From NCBI GenBank assembly GCA_018241725.1, contig JAFEDI010000097.1, forward strand, positions 1 to 64,000: a stretch of DNA of 64,000 bases. The letters run 5' to 3'. Position 1 is the first letter of the stretch. Each line of letters starts with the position of its first letter. The notes below the pieces were generated by a model. It worked only from the letters and a program-made list of their open reading frames with translations, was not told where the DNA came from and did not search any database. Below are positions 53,806 through 63,005 of the stretch, one piece after another. This DNA comes from Pseudomonadota bacterium (GTDB lineage Bacteria; Pseudomonadota; Gammaproteobacteria; Burkholderiales; Rhodocyclaceae). The position numbers and the translations under genes were made by a program.

Positions 53806-54255
53806 TCAGCCGATCTGGCTGTCGTCGTCCAGTTTGTCGGCGATCTCGGCCGACAGGAGAGGGAGGAGAGTGGCGCGAAGGTGGGCGCCGGCGGCTTCGC
53901 GCAGTCGTTCGGCGAGATCGTCCAGTTCGCGGGAAACCAGCTGGGGCAGCTCGTTGTTGACCCATTCCTCGATATGGCGGCTGATGGCCGTGTCGAGGGC
54001 GACGAGGCGCTCTGCGAGATGATCGGTGGCTTGTCCGACGGCCAGCCGCGATGCCGGCTCACCTTCGGGGGCGGGCGCTTCGTTGATCGGCTCCAGGATG
54101 ATCGGGTTCGAGCTCTCGCCGATGTAGGGCTCGATGCGTTCATCCACGACGTCTGTAAGGACGGGTAGATCGTCGCCTTCGTCGGGCTCGTCGAGTGACG
54201 CAGCGACCTCCTCGTCATCGAGGGAGATTTCAAATTCCGGCTTGGTTTGTGTCAT
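53806..54255 (-). CDS. Acidic hypothetical protein between holC and valS
   Basis: A 149-residue acidic protein. The N-terminal 75 residues are rich in Asp, Glu and Pro and probably disordered. The C-terminal half forms a long amphipathic helix region ([25 protein letters not shown]) followed by [12 protein letters not shown]. The family is unknown to me. The start overlaps holC by ATGA. A gene at this position is common in betaproteobacteria. Confidence 0.75.
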   Translation of the reverse strand: MTQTKPEFEISLDDEEVAASLDEPDEGDDLPVLTDVVDERIEPYIGESSNPIILEPINEAPAPEGEPASRLAVGQATDHLAERLVALDTAISRHIEEWVNNELPQLVSRELDDLAERLREAAGAHLRATLLPLLSAEIADKLDDDSQIG

Positions 54256-54686
54256 TCGCCGCTCCGTTGGGCGAGGTCGTGGGCACTGAGGGTGTATCCC
54301 CGCTCCTTGTAGCTGCGGTAACGGCGGCGAGCAGCCTGGCGCTCTGCTTCGCTGGGACCGACGATCTCGAGCACCAGCTGGAAGCGGTCAAAGGCGGCAG
54401 GCAGTTCGTCCCCGAGATTGACCAGTACTTCATCGTGCGGCAGCACGTCCAGCGAGTTGCCGATGACGACCGGGGTTTCCGCAGCGAGCGGCGAGCCCGC
54501 CGCCACGTGGGGAACGAAGGCGAGGGGCTGTAAGCCCCACAGCATCTGGTCGAAGTGGCGGGCGATGCCGTTGTCTGGTGCGAAGACCGAGATATTGTGC
54601 CCGCGGGAGCGGGCCTTGGTCGTCAGCACGCAGGCTACCCGCAGCCGATCGGGGGCGTTGTGGTAGAAGCGGATCTCGTTTGTCAC
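54252..54686 (-). CDS. holC: DNA polymerase III subunit chi
   Basis: A 144-residue subunit of the clamp-loader complex that binds single-strand DNA-binding protein. It has the family pattern IRFYHNAPDRL..., VFAPDNGIARHFDQMLW and FVPHV, with LVNLGDELP. The likely start is the GTG at 54686, 19 bases after the pepA stop; an earlier ATG lies inside pepA. The order pepA-holC-valS is conserved in many proteobacteria. Confidence 0.92.
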   Translation of the reverse strand: MTNEIRFYHNAPDRLRVACVLTTKARSRGHNISVFAPDNGIARHFDQMLWGLQPLAFVPHVAAGSPLAAETPVVIGNSLDVLPHDEVLVNLGDELPAAFDRFQLVLEIVGPSEAERQAARRRYRSYKERGYTLSAHDLAQRSGE

Positions 54687-54705
54687 GCCGGGCTCACGGG
54701 CCGGT

Positions 54706-56193
54706 TCAGCGACCGCCGGCACGGCCGATCAGGAACTCGGTCAGCAGCGGTACGGGACGGCCAGTGGCGCCCTTGTCTGCGCCGGACTTCCATGCGGTGC
54801 CGGCGATGTCCAGGTGCGCCCATTTGTAAGCTTTGGTGAAGCGCGACAGGAAGCAGGCTGCCGTGATGGTGCCGGCGCCCTTGCTGCCGATGTTGGGGAT
54901 GTCGGCAAAATTGCTCTTGAGCATGTCCTGGTATTCGTCCCACAGGGGCAGCTGCCAGGCCTTGTCGCCGGCGGCCTGGCCAGAGGCCAGCAGTTCGGCA
55001 GCGAGTTCGTCGTCGTTGGCGAGCAGGCCCGAGGTGGCGTTGCCCAGCGCGATGATGCAGGCGCCCGTCAGCGTGGCGATGTCCACTACAGCGGCCGGCT
55101 CGTAACGCTCGGCGTAGGTGAGGGCGTCGCACAGGATCAGGCGGCCTTCGGCATCGGTGTTGAGGATCTCGATGGTTTGGCCGGACATGGAGGTGACGAT
55201 GTCGCCGGGCTTGATGGCCGAGCCGCCAGGCATGTTCTCGGTGGTGGGAATCAGGCCGACTACGTTGATCGGCAGCTCCATGCGGGCGATGGCCTTGAAG
55301 GTGCCCAGCACGCTGGCGGCACCGCACATGTCGTACTTCATCTCGTCCATGCCCTCGCCGGGCTTGAGGGAAATGCCGCCGGTGTCGAAGGTGATGCCCT
55401 TGCCGACCAGCACGACTGGCTTGTCCTTGGCCTTGCCGCCCTTGTAGTTGAGGGTGATGAACTTGGGGGGTTCGTGGGAGCCGCGGGCCACAGACAGCAG
55501 GGAGCCCATGCCGAGCTTTTCCATGTCGGCGCGCTCGAGCACCTCGACCTTGATCTTGTGGTCCTTGGCGAGCTTGCGAGCGGTGGTCGCCAGGTAGCCC
55601 GGCGTGCACACGTTGCCCGGCAGGTTGCCGAGGTTCTTCGCCAGGGCCATGCCCTCGGCCACGGCTTCGCCACGCAGAAGGGCAGCCTGGAGCTCGTCGC
55701 CGGCTTTGCCGTGGACGATGAAGGCGAGTTTCTTGACGCCCTTCTTCGATTCGTCCTTCTTGGACTTCAGGGTGTCGCTGCGATAGGTGCTGTCCAGCAG
55801 GATCTGCGCCGCCTGGCTGAGTCGCCACGGCAGGTCGCGCGGCGCGTCGATGTCGGCAAGAAGGAAGGCCGCATCGTCGGCGGCGAGGCCGCCCAGCTGT
55901 TTGGCGGCCGCGGTGATGGCGTCGCGGTAGGTCTTGTCGGACAACTCGGCTGCCTTCCCGAGGCCGACCAGCAGGACGCGCGGGGCGGCAACGCCGGGCA
56001 GGCTGTGGAGCAGGAGGGTGGCGCCGGCCTTGTCGTCGAGATCGCCGCGCGCGACGATAGCAGCCAAGGCGCCGTCGCTGGCCTTGTCGAGGGCTTGGGC
56101 TGCAGCGCTGAGTTCGCCGCCCGCATACACGCCTACCACCACGCAGCCGTTCTTGAGTTTCTCCGGCGATCCGGCCTTTATGGTAAATTCCAC
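54706..56193 (-). CDS. pepA: Leucyl aminopeptidase
   Basis: A 495-residue M17 aminopeptidase, a hexameric zinc or manganese enzyme that in E. coli also binds DNA at the carAB promoter and at Xer sites. The signature NTDAEGRLIL is present, along with GKGITFDTGGISLKP and EMKYDMCGAA. The start is a GTG at 56193 preceded by AAGGAG at 6 bases; upstream in-frame ATGs lack such a site. It is divergent from lptF. Confidence 0.96.
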   Translation of the reverse strand: MEFTIKAGSPEKLKNGCVVVGVYAGGELSAAAQALDKASDGALAAIVARGDLDDKAGATLLLHSLPGVAAPRVLLVGLGKAAELSDKTYRDAITAAAKQLGGLAADDAAFLLADIDAPRDLPWRLSQAAQILLDSTYRSDTLKSKKDESKKGVKKLAFIVHGKAGDELQAALLRGEAVAEGMALAKNLGNLPGNVCTPGYLATTARKLAKDHKIKVEVLERADMEKLGMGSLLSVARGSHEPPKFITLNYKGGKAKDKPVVLVGKGITFDTGGISLKPGEGMDEMKYDMCGAASVLGTFKAIARMELPINVVGLIPTTENMPGGSAIKPGDIVTSMSGQTIEILNTDAEGRLILCDALTYAERYEPAAVVDIATLTGACIIALGNATSGLLANDDELAAELLASGQAAGDKAWQLPLWDEYQDMLKSNFADIPNIGSKGAGTITAACFLSRFTKAYKWAHLDIAGTAWKSGADKGATGRPVPLLTEFLIGRAGGR

Positions 56194-56299
56194 CCGCTTC
56201 TCCTTGGAAATACGCGTCAATCGGACATTGCGCCACATTATGGCTGCCACCCCGACCCACGTCAAAACGGCCCGCAGTCGCCGCTAATATTTTTCCCGC

Positions 56300-57376
56300 A
56301 TGATTTTTCTTCGAGCTGCCCAGCGCGAATTTACGCAGAACGCCGTGGCGGTCTTCGTGGCGCTGTTCGCCATCCTGATTTCTACGGTTCTGATCCGCCT
56401 GCTGGGTCAGGCGGCGGGCGGCCGGGTGCCGGCCGACGCGGTGCTGGCCCTGATCGGCTTTGGCGCCATTGCGCAGATGCCAGTGGTGCTGTCCCTCACT
56501 GTATTCATCGCCATCCTGATGTCCCTGTCCCGCTGTTATCGGGACTCCGAAATGGTGGTCTGGTTTTCCAGTGGTTTGCCGCTCACCGCCTGGGTGCGGC
56601 CGGTGCTGCGTTTTACATTGCCGGTCGTGCTGCTGATTGCCTGTCTGTCCCTGTTCGTCGCGCCTTGGGCGCAGAAGAAGAGCGTGGAGTATAAGGAGCA
56701 GTTGAACAACCGGGACGATGTCTCCCGCGTGGCGCCAGGTTTGTTCCGCGAATCTTCGGGTGGAGAGCGGGTATTCTTCGTCGAGGCCTTGTCCGGCGAG
56801 GAGGGGCGGGTCCGTAACGTCTTTGCCAGCAGCATGCAGCATGGGCGGCTTGGCGTGATGGTGGCCGCCCAAGGGCATGTGGAGAACGATGCCTCCGGCA
56901 ATCGCTTCGTCGTGCTTGAGCATGGGCGGCGCTACGAGGGTACTCCGGGAACGCCGAGCTATCGGGTGATGGAGTTTGGGACGTACTCCATCCGGATGGA
57001 GTCCAAGGAGGCCAATACGGCCGAGCGACAGCCGAAGACGCTTGCATTGCCCGCCTTGTTGAAGAATCCTAACGCCCGAAACCAGGGTGAACTGCTTGCG
57101 CGGATCAGCACCCCGTTGCTGGCGACGATGCTGGCCCTGTTAGCTATCCCCTTGTCGTTTGTGAACCCGCGTGCCGGGCGTACCAACAACTTGGTGCTGG
57201 CGATACTGGTCTACCTGATCTATAGCAACACCCTCAGCGTCTGCCAGGCCTGGGTAGGCCAGGGGCGGCTGCGTTTCGACGTGGGCTTGTGGGCACCGCA
57301 CCTGATCATGCTGGTCGCGTTGGCTGCTTTGTTTTATCGACGTCTCAGCGTTTTTGCGCGCTGGCGGAAACGCTGA
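56300..57376 (+). CDS. lptF: LPS export permease LptF
   Basis: A 358-residue inner-membrane subunit of the LptB2FG transporter that extracts lipopolysaccharide. Six membrane helices are visible, three near each end, around a periplasmic beta-jellyroll domain (about 125-260). LSLTVFIAILMSLSRCYRDSEM contains the coupling helix. It shares one base with lptG (TGATG). Divergent from pepA, which is the usual arrangement. Confidence 0.95.
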   Translation: MIFLRAAQREFTQNAVAVFVALFAILISTVLIRLLGQAAGGRVPADAVLALIGFGAIAQMPVVLSLTVFIAILMSLSRCYRDSEMVVWFSSGLPLTAWVRPVLRFTLPVVLLIACLSLFVAPWAQKKSVEYKEQLNNRDDVSRVAPGLFRESSGGERVFFVEALSGEEGRVRNVFASSMQHGRLGVMVAAQGHVENDASGNRFVVLEHGRRYEGTPGTPSYRVMEFGTYSIRMESKEANTAERQPKTLALPALLKNPNARNQGELLARISTPLLATMLALLAIPLSFVNPRAGRTNNLVLAILVYLIYSNTLSVCQAWVGQGRLRFDVGLWAPHLIMLVALAALFYRRLSVFARWRKR

Positions 57377-58452
57377 TGATCCCCGTTTATATCCGTTATC
57401 TCAGCCGCGAGATCTACGCGGCGGTTGCGCTGGTGTTGCTGGCCTTTCTAGGCTTGTTCGCTTTTTTCGATCTGGTGAATGAACTGGACGATATCGGCAA
57501 GGGGGGCTACATGCTCCATCACGCGGCGATCTACGTCGCGATGATCATGCCGGGGCGGGTGTATGAGCTGATGCCCATAGCGGTGCTGATCGGGACGCTG
57601 TATGCGCTGACCACCCTGGCACGTCATTCCGAAATCACGGTGTTGCGCGCGTCGGGCTTGTCGACCCGGCGTCTGTTGTCGGGCCTGCTGGCGATCGGAA
57701 GTGTTTTCGTGGCCTTGACCTTCGTTTTTGGCGAATACTTGGCGCCGCCGGCGGAGCGGGCGGCGCAGCAATGGAGGCTGGCAGCAACGCGCTCGATGGT
57801 GTCCCAGGAATTGCGTACGGGGCTCTGGGTCCGCGATGGCCGGCGCTTTGTCAATGTCAGTAGTGTGCTGCCGGATACCAGTCTGCAAGGCATCCGTATC
57901 TATGAGTTCGACGAGCGCGCAGTTCTGGTGTCGATCAGCGAAGCGGAGTCGGGCGCGTACAACGGCAATAATGGTTGGCGTTTGCGCAAGGTGGCCCAAA
58001 CGCGCTTCTCCGATAGCGGGACATCAACTGTTGCCCTGCCGGAAATGGTCTGGGATTCCGAGCTGACGCCAGAGGTCTTGTCGGTGCTGATGGTGGTTCC
58101 GGAGCGCATGTCCGTGTCCACGCTGTACTCCTACATCCATCATCTGCGGGAAAACAACCAGAAGACTACTCGCTACGAGATCGCCTTGTGGAAGAAGTTG
58201 GCGTACCCGTTTGCCGCATTTGTCATGATGGGATTGGCGCTGCCCTTTGGCTATATGCAGACGAGGGCGGGCGGAGTTAGCCTGAGGGTCTTCTCCGGGA
58301 TCATGCTGGGTGTGGGCTTCCACCTGCTCAACGGGCTGTTCTCCAACCTCGGTGTTATCAATGGGTGGGTGCCGGCCGTGGCAGCCCTGACGCCCAGTAT
58401 CACCTTTTTCCTGGCGGCGGCTTTTATGATGTGGTGGGTTGAGCGCCGCTGA
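57376..58452 (+). CDS. lptG: LPS export permease LptG
   Basis: A 358-residue partner of LptF. It opens IPVYIRYLSREIYAAVALVLLAF, has LIGTLYALTTLARHSEITVLRASGLS as the coupling helix region, then a periplasmic domain and three C-terminal helices (KLAYPFAAFVMMGLALPFGYMQ). The ATG overlaps the lptF stop; an upstream ATG is within lptF. It converges with the RDD gene; a weak 5-bp hairpin followed by TTTTTT (58449-58472) lies over the stop. Confidence 0.95.
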   Translation: MIPVYIRYLSREIYAAVALVLLAFLGLFAFFDLVNELDDIGKGGYMLHHAAIYVAMIMPGRVYELMPIAVLIGTLYALTTLARHSEITVLRASGLSTRRLLSGLLAIGSVFVALTFVFGEYLAPPAERAAQQWRLAATRSMVSQELRTGLWVRDGRRFVNVSSVLPDTSLQGIRIYEFDERAVLVSISEAESGAYNGNNGWRLRKVAQTRFSDSGTSTVALPEMVWDSELTPEVLSVLMVVPERMSVSTLYSYIHHLRENNQKTTRYEIALWKKLAYPFAAFVMMGLALPFGYMQTRAGGVSLRVFSGIMLGVGFHLLNGLFSNLGVINGWVPAVAALTPSITFFLAAAFMMWWVERR

Positions 58453-58462
58453 GGTTGATGCT

Positions 58463-58939
58463 TCAGTTTTTTGGACTGTTGAGCAACAGCACGATACGGG
58501 TGCCGGCCAGCCGGTCATGCAGGAACTGATGTTCCTTGTCGAGAAGGGCCCACACGATTCCGATTCCAAATAGCAGCACGGAAGGCCACGCCAGCGCGTA
58601 GCGGATGCATGCCTGGCGTACGGAAATCGGCCCTCCCTCGAAGTTCACAATACGCAGCTTCCAGGTCTGCATGGCCAGCGTCTGTCCGCCAGTTCGCCAG
58701 TACCACAGGAAATAGCCGCCCAGGACGAGGAAGACGTAAGCCCAAAGCACACCGCCGGGTGGCGTGTAGTTCAATGTGGCGCCCACAATCAGCAGCGGGA
58801 CCATGAAGGCGAGGGCGAGCACGCCGAGTAGTAGCAGGATCTCGTAAAGCATGCTTGCCAGACGGCGGCGTAGACCGGCGAGTTCGACGGCCTGCCGGGC
58901 CGGCGCAGGGCTGCCGGCGGCAGGGGGGTGTTGGGGCAT
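58463..58939 (-). CDS. RDD family membrane protein
   Basis: A 158-residue membrane protein with three or four hydrophobic segments. The family pattern appears as LRRRLASMLYEILLL, then GGQTLAMQTWKLRIV and QFLHDRLAGTRIV. An RDD function has not been established in most cases. It is last in the sigma factor cluster. The start at 58939 follows the DUF3106 stop by 7 bases. Confidence 0.87.
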   Translation of the reverse strand: MPQHPPAAGSPAPARQAVELAGLRRRLASMLYEILLLLGVLALAFMVPLLIVGATLNYTPPGGVLWAYVFLVLGGYFLWYWRTGGQTLAMQTWKLRIVNFEGGPISVRQACIRYALAWPSVLLFGIGIVWALLDKEHQFLHDRLAGTRIVLLLNSPKN

Positions 58940-58946
58940 GGCGTGC

Positions 58947-59606
58947 CTAGGGCTTGGTGGGGGAGGTCTGGGAGGGAGCCGCTTCCGTGGTGACGGCAAC
59001 CGCAGGAGGGGCTGGAGTCGGAGATTGCGGCGTGGTGCTGCCGCCGGCCTGAGCCGACGCCGCTGCTGGTTGTTCGGCAGCGGGAGGCGCGAGCTTGATC
59101 TTCGGGTAGCTGGGCCGAGGCGGCGGCGGGGCCGTCAAGGGCTTGATGGGCGGTGCGCCAATCTTGGGAATGGTCGGTTTGACGGGCTGCTTGGCGGCGG
59201 CTTCGGTGAAGCGTTTCTTCTCGTCACTCGGCAGCTCTTGGTAGGCGTTCCACTTCTCCCTAAGGGTTTCCCGCTTTTCGGGGGCGATGCGCTGGAGGTT
59301 GCGGTATTGATCCCGCGCAATCATGCGTTGTTCTGGAGTCAGCGAAATCCATGTCTGCATGCGGTGCTGCAGACGCTCCTGTTCCTCTGGTGTATAGCCC
59401 GGAAAACGGTCGGCGATGCCGACCCACTTCCGGCGGCGTTCGTCGGGCAGGTCGCGCCATTCCTTGGCAAGCGGGGCAAGGGTGCGTTGCTGCGACGGCG
59501 TCAGATCACTCCAGGCCGGGGCACTGATGGGGGGCGCGGGCAGGGCGGAAACCGACCAGCCCAGCATGAGCGCAAGGCTCACTCGGGAGAGTCGTTTTGA
59601 ACCCAT
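58947..59606 (-). CDS. DUF3106 family exported protein
   Basis: A 219-residue protein with a signal peptide (to about residue 25). The middle contains repeats of the type W..L.P..R..LAPLAKEWRDLPDERRRKW and W.SLTPEQR, typical of DUF3106. The C-terminal 80 residues are rich in Pro, Ala and Thr and likely disordered. It resembles periplasmic stress-sensing proteins such as Spy/CpxP in its LTPEQR repeats, but the link is inference. It overlaps the DUF3619 gene by 28 bases. Confidence 0.85.
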   Translation of the reverse strand: MGSKRLSRVSLALMLGWSVSALPAPPISAPAWSDLTPSQQRTLAPLAKEWRDLPDERRRKWVGIADRFPGYTPEEQERLQHRMQTWISLTPEQRMIARDQYRNLQRIAPEKRETLREKWNAYQELPSDEKKRFTEAAAKQPVKPTIPKIGAPPIKPLTAPPPPRPSYPKIKLAPPAAEQPAAASAQAGGSTTPQSPTPAPPAVAVTTEAAPSQTSPTKP

Positions 59607-59953
59607 GCGTCGAATCCGCGGTCAAGGTAGGCGTCGATCGGCAGGTCGTCGGCGAGCAGGGCGCTATCGACTTCCTCCAGATCGGCGGTATGTTGAAACT
59701 GTCCGAGCAGGACGCTGCCGAGAGCGGCAGCAATGACCAGAACCATCGCGATGGTGGTTTTGCCCCGCGGCAGTACATGCTCTGTGAGCATCTGGCCGAC
59801 CCCGGCCAAGCTCAGTCCTCGGACGGCAGCCTTCTGGCGGCCTAATGCCTTTTGGCGCGCCTCGTGCAGGCGTGAAGATGCGCTCGGCGGAATGTTCCAC
59901 GCCGATGCGTTCAGGTGTTGCCGGATCCGGCGCTGAAATTCCTGCTCGTTCAT
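59579..59953 (-). CDS. DUF3619 family membrane protein, candidate anti-sigma factor
   Basis: A 124-residue single-pass membrane protein. The N-terminal cytosolic part (MNEQEFQRRIRQHLNASA) is followed by one membrane helix at about 66-84 (TTIAMVLVIAAALGSVLLGQF) and an acidic C-terminal tail. The family always seems to lie next to this type of sigma factor. Topology and position suggest an anti-sigma factor, though no ZAS motif is visible. Its ATG overlaps the sigma factor stop by 4 bases. Confidence 0.82.
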   Translation of the reverse strand: MNEQEFQRRIRQHLNASAWNIPPSASSRLHEARQKALGRQKAAVRGLSLAGVGQMLTEHVLPRGKTTIAMVLVIAAALGSVLLGQFQHTADLEEVDSALLADDLPIDAYLDRGFDAWVQNDSPE

Positions 59954-60531
59954 AGTGTGATGCCCTTTGCTGCAAGAGCTGCAGCCAATGTATGCGTCGC
60001 CCGGGAGCAGTGTGTCTTCACGCTTCCCTCGGAGCACCCCATTGCCGCAGCCGTTTCGGCGATATCCATCTCTTCCCAGTAACGCATGAGGAAGGCTTCG
60101 CGTTGACGGGCTGGCAGCTTTTCGATTTCCCTTTCTATGACCGACAAGGTCTGGTGTTGTTCTAGCTGGGCCTGGGGGGATTCGCTCTTGTGCTCGCTGT
60201 CGGCGGATTCGAGCGTTTCCAGGGGGTCATAATCTTCCTCGTCCGAGCTTGGCGAAAAGGCGGATAGCAGCGTCGTCCACATGCTGCGCACCTTCTGGCG
60301 GCGAAAATGGTCGCGGATCACGTTCTGCAGGATGCGCTGGAAGAGCATCGGCAGTTCTTCCAGCGGCTTGTCGCCGTATTTCTCGGCTAGCTTGAGCATT
60401 GCGTCCTGCACGATGTCGAGGGCCGACTCATCGTTGCGGACCGCAAATAAAGCCTGCTTGAAGGCCCTTTTTTCGACGCTGGCGAGGAAGTCCGATAGTT
60501 CAAGGCGGGAAGGCAGGGGAGGGATCCTCAA
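59950..60531 (-). CDS. ECF-like RNA polymerase sigma factor
   Basis: A 193-residue sigma-70 family protein with regions 2 and 4 only. Region 2 has ALDIVQDAMLKLAEKYG and MLFQRILQNVIRDHFRRQK. Region 4 has IEKLPARQREAFLMRYWEEMDIAETAAAMGCSEGSVKTHCSRA. An acidic linker (about 95-125) separates them. The start is most likely the TTG at 60531, because no ATG or GTG occurs in frame before conserved residues. It heads the sigma-DUF3619-DUF3106-RDD operon and is divergent from ilvI. Confidence 0.92.
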   Translation of the reverse strand: MRIPPLPSRLELSDFLASVEKRAFKQALFAVRNDESALDIVQDAMLKLAEKYGDKPLEELPMLFQRILQNVIRDHFRRQKVRSMWTTLLSAFSPSSDEEDYDPLETLESADSEHKSESPQAQLEQHQTLSVIEREIEKLPARQREAFLMRYWEEMDIAETAAAMGCSEGSVKTHCSRATHTLAAALAAKGITL

Positions 60532-60625
60532 CTGGAGCGTGGCACCCCTCTTTTTTCATGGGCGGGGGTTGCGCCAATTAAAACGATGCGCCTGGCGTCC
60601 GGACTGCAATGCCGCTAGCGGCGCC

Positions 60626-60654
60626 TTGACCAATCGTCTGGGCGGCGGTATGGT
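60626..60654 (+). promoter_or_regulatory. ilvI: Candidate sigma-70 promoter of the ilv operon
   Basis: TTGACC at 60626-60631 and TATGGT at 60649-60654 are spaced by 17 bases and lie 40 bases before the ilvI start. A 12-base perfect palindrome GCCGCTAGCGGC sits just upstream at 60611-60622 and could be a regulator site. I see no leader peptide or attenuator. Confidence 0.5.
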
Positions 60655-60693
60655 TCAACGTTTCACATTGCCGAAACAGCTTCGGGTGCAGCG

Positions 60694-62403
60694 ATGGTAA
60701 TTACCGGTGCGGAAATTGTAATCAGGAGTCTCCAGGAAGAAAAGGTCGATTATCTCTTCGGCTATCCCGGCGGCGCGGTACTTTACATCTACGACGAGCT
60801 GTTCAAGCAGGACAAGGTTCGCCACGTGCTCGTGCGTCACGAGCAGGCCGCCATCCATGCGGCCGACGGCTATGCGCGGTCCACCGAGAAGGTCGGCGTT
60901 GCGCTGGTGACTTCCGGTCCCGGCGCGACCAATGCGGTGACCGGGATCGCCACGGCCTACTGCGACTCGATCCCTATGGTCATCATTTCCGGCCAAGTGC
61001 CGTCCTCGGCCATCGGTCAGGACGCCTTCCAGGAAGTGGATACTGTCGGCATCACCCGTCCCTGTGTGAAGCACAATTTCCTCGTGCGCGATGTGCGTGA
61101 TATCGCGCCGACCATCAAGAAGGCTTTCTACCTCGCCAAGAGCGGCCGTCCCGGCCCGGTGCTGGTCGATATTCCGAAGGACATCACCGCCCAGAAGTGC
61201 GAGTTCGAATACCCGCAGACGGTGGCGATGCGTTCCTACAGCCCAGTCGTCAAGGGGCATCATGGCCAGATCAAGAAGGCATTGCAGCTCCTGCTCGAGG
61301 CCAAGCGTCCGATGGTGTACGCCGGTGGTGGCGTGGTGCTCGGCGACGCAGCCGACAAGCTGACCGCGCTAGTGCGCAAGCTGGGCTTTCCCTGCACCAA
61401 CACCCTCATGGGCCTCGGCGGCTATCCGGCGACCGATCGCCAGTTCGTCGGCATGCTGGGCATGCACGGCAACTACGAGGCCAACATGGGGATGCATTAT
61501 TGTGACGTGCTGCTCGCCGTTGGTGCCCGCTTCGACGACCGCGTGATCGGTAGTCCGGCTCATTTTGCCTCCGAGCCGCGAAAGATCATCCATATCGATA
61601 TCGACCCCTCGTCCATTTCCAAGCGCGTGAAGGTGGACGTACCCATCGTCGGCGACGTGGGTGAAGTCCTCGGCGAGTTGCTGGCGCTGCTCGATAGCAC
61701 CTCCGATCGCCCAGACCAGGAAGCTCTCGGTGGCTGGTGGAAGCAGGTCGAGGAGTGGCGCCGCCGCGACTGCCTGAAGTTCAATCAGGGTACGGATGTC
61801 ATCAAGCCGCAGTACGTGGTGCAGAAACTCTGGGAAGTGACTGGCGGTGATGCCTTTGTGACTTCCGACGTGGGGCAGCACCAGATGTGGGCGGCCCAAT
61901 ACTACAAGTTTGATAAGCCGCGCCGCTGGGTGAATTCCGGCGGCCTGGGCACGATGGGTTTCGGCCTGCCAGCCGCAATGGGTGTTCAACTCGCGCATCC
62001 CGGTTCTCCGGTGGCCTGTATCACCGGCGAGGGGTCGGTGCAGATGAACATTCAGGAGCTGTCCACCTGCAAGCAGTTCCGTCTGCCGATCAAGGTGATC
62101 CTGCTCAACAACGGTTATCTCGGTATGGTCCGCCAGTGGCAGGAACTGTTCCACGGCAACCGCTACTCCGAGTCCTACATGGATGCCCTGCCCGACTTCG
62201 CGAAGCTCGCCGAGGCCTATGGCCACGTGGCGCTGCGCGTGCAGAAGCCGGGTGACGTGGAGGATGCGCTGCGTGAGGCATTCAAGCGCAAGAACGATCT
62301 GGTCTTCCTGGACTTCCAGGTCGATCCGACCGAGAACGTGTACCCGATGGTCCAGGGTGGCAAGGGCCTGACCGATATGATCCTGTCCGCTGAGGATCTC
62401 TGA
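60694..62403 (+). CDS. ilvI: Acetolactate synthase large subunit
   Basis: A 569-residue thiamine diphosphate enzyme that joins two pyruvates, or pyruvate with 2-oxobutyrate, as the first step of valine, leucine and isoleucine synthesis. FGYPGGAVL and VRHEQAAIHAADGYAR form the cofactor-activating end; the ThDP motif is GEGSVQMNIQELST followed by LNNGYLGMVRQWQ. It is biosynthetic in type, with small subunit ilvH and ilvC following. Confidence 0.97.
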   Translation: MVITGAEIVIRSLQEEKVDYLFGYPGGAVLYIYDELFKQDKVRHVLVRHEQAAIHAADGYARSTEKVGVALVTSGPGATNAVTGIATAYCDSIPMVIISGQVPSSAIGQDAFQEVDTVGITRPCVKHNFLVRDVRDIAPTIKKAFYLAKSGRPGPVLVDIPKDITAQKCEFEYPQTVAMRSYSPVVKGHHGQIKKALQLLLEAKRPMVYAGGGVVLGDAADKLTALVRKLGFPCTNTLMGLGGYPATDRQFVGMLGMHGNYEANMGMHYCDVLLAVGARFDDRVIGSPAHFASEPRKIIHIDIDPSSISKRVKVDVPIVGDVGEVLGELLALLDSTSDRPDQEALGGWWKQVEEWRRRDCLKFNQGTDVIKPQYVVQKLWEVTGGDAFVTSDVGQHQMWAAQYYKFDKPRRWVNSGGLGTMGFGLPAAMGVQLAHPGSPVACITGEGSVQMNIQELSTCKQFRLPIKVILLNNGYLGMVRQWQELFHGNRYSESYMDALPDFAKLAEAYGHVALRVQKPGDVEDALREAFKRKNDLVFLDFQVDPTENVYPMVQGGKGLTDMILSAEDL

Positions 62404-62513
62404 TTCGCCGGGGGCATGCCGTGGATGATTTGTCGCGGCCCGCTCCCGAATCGTTACCGATGCTCGACGCCCATTGGCTGCGCGGGTTGATGGTCAGCAA
62501 GCAGAAAATACAT

Positions 62514-63005
62514 ATGAGACACGTCATCTCCCTTCTCATCGAGAATGAATCCGGCGCGCTGTCGCGCGTCTCCGGGCTGTTTTCCGCCCGTGGTTACAAC
62601 ATCGAATCCTTGACGGTGGCGCCGACCGAGGATGCCTCCCTGTCACGCATGACGATCGTGACGTCCGGTTCGGACGACATCGTCGAGCAGATCACCAAGC
62701 AGCTCAACAAGCTGGTTGAAGTGGTGAAAGTGGTCGATCTCTCCGAGTCGGCCCACATCGAGCGCGAACTGATGCTCGTGAAGGTGCGTGCAACCGGCAA
62801 GGATCGCGAGGAAATGAAGCGCATGGCGGACATATTCCGCGGGCGCATCATCGACGTGACCGATACCAGTTACATCATCGAGTTGACCGGCACCCAAGCC
62901 AAGCTCGATTCCTTTGTCGGCGCCATCGACGCCGGCCTCATCCTCGAAACAGTGCGCTCCGGCATCTGCGGCGTTGGTCGTGGTGATCGGGTATTGAAAG
63001 TGTGA
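62514..63005 (+). CDS. ilvH: Acetolactate synthase small regulatory subunit
   Basis: A 163-residue regulatory subunit with an N-terminal ACT domain (ISLLIENESGALSRVSGLFSARGYNIESLTVAPTED) that binds valine for feedback inhibition. Its length is standard with the ATG at 62514; the frame remains open for 31 codons upstream in the 110-base gap after ilvI but that part is not conserved-looking. Confidence 0.96.
   Translation: MRHVISLLIENESGALSRVSGLFSARGYNIESLTVAPTEDASLSRMTIVTSGSDDIVEQITKQLNKLVEVVKVVDLSESAHIERELMLVKVRATGKDREEMKRMADIFRGRIIDVTDTSYIIELTGTQAKLDSFVGAIDAGLILETVRSGICGVGRGDRVLKV

Noticed and set aside
54683-56923. Long frames on both strands over pepA and lptF (746 codons minus, 626 codons plus)
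   Set aside because: They overlap pepA and lptF completely in other frames and have no recognisable protein features.
62421-62513. A longer N-terminus for ilvH or a leader peptide in the ilvI-ilvH gap
   Set aside because: The extra 31 residues have no branched-chain residue cluster or signal, and IlvH normally begins at the chosen MRHVISLL.
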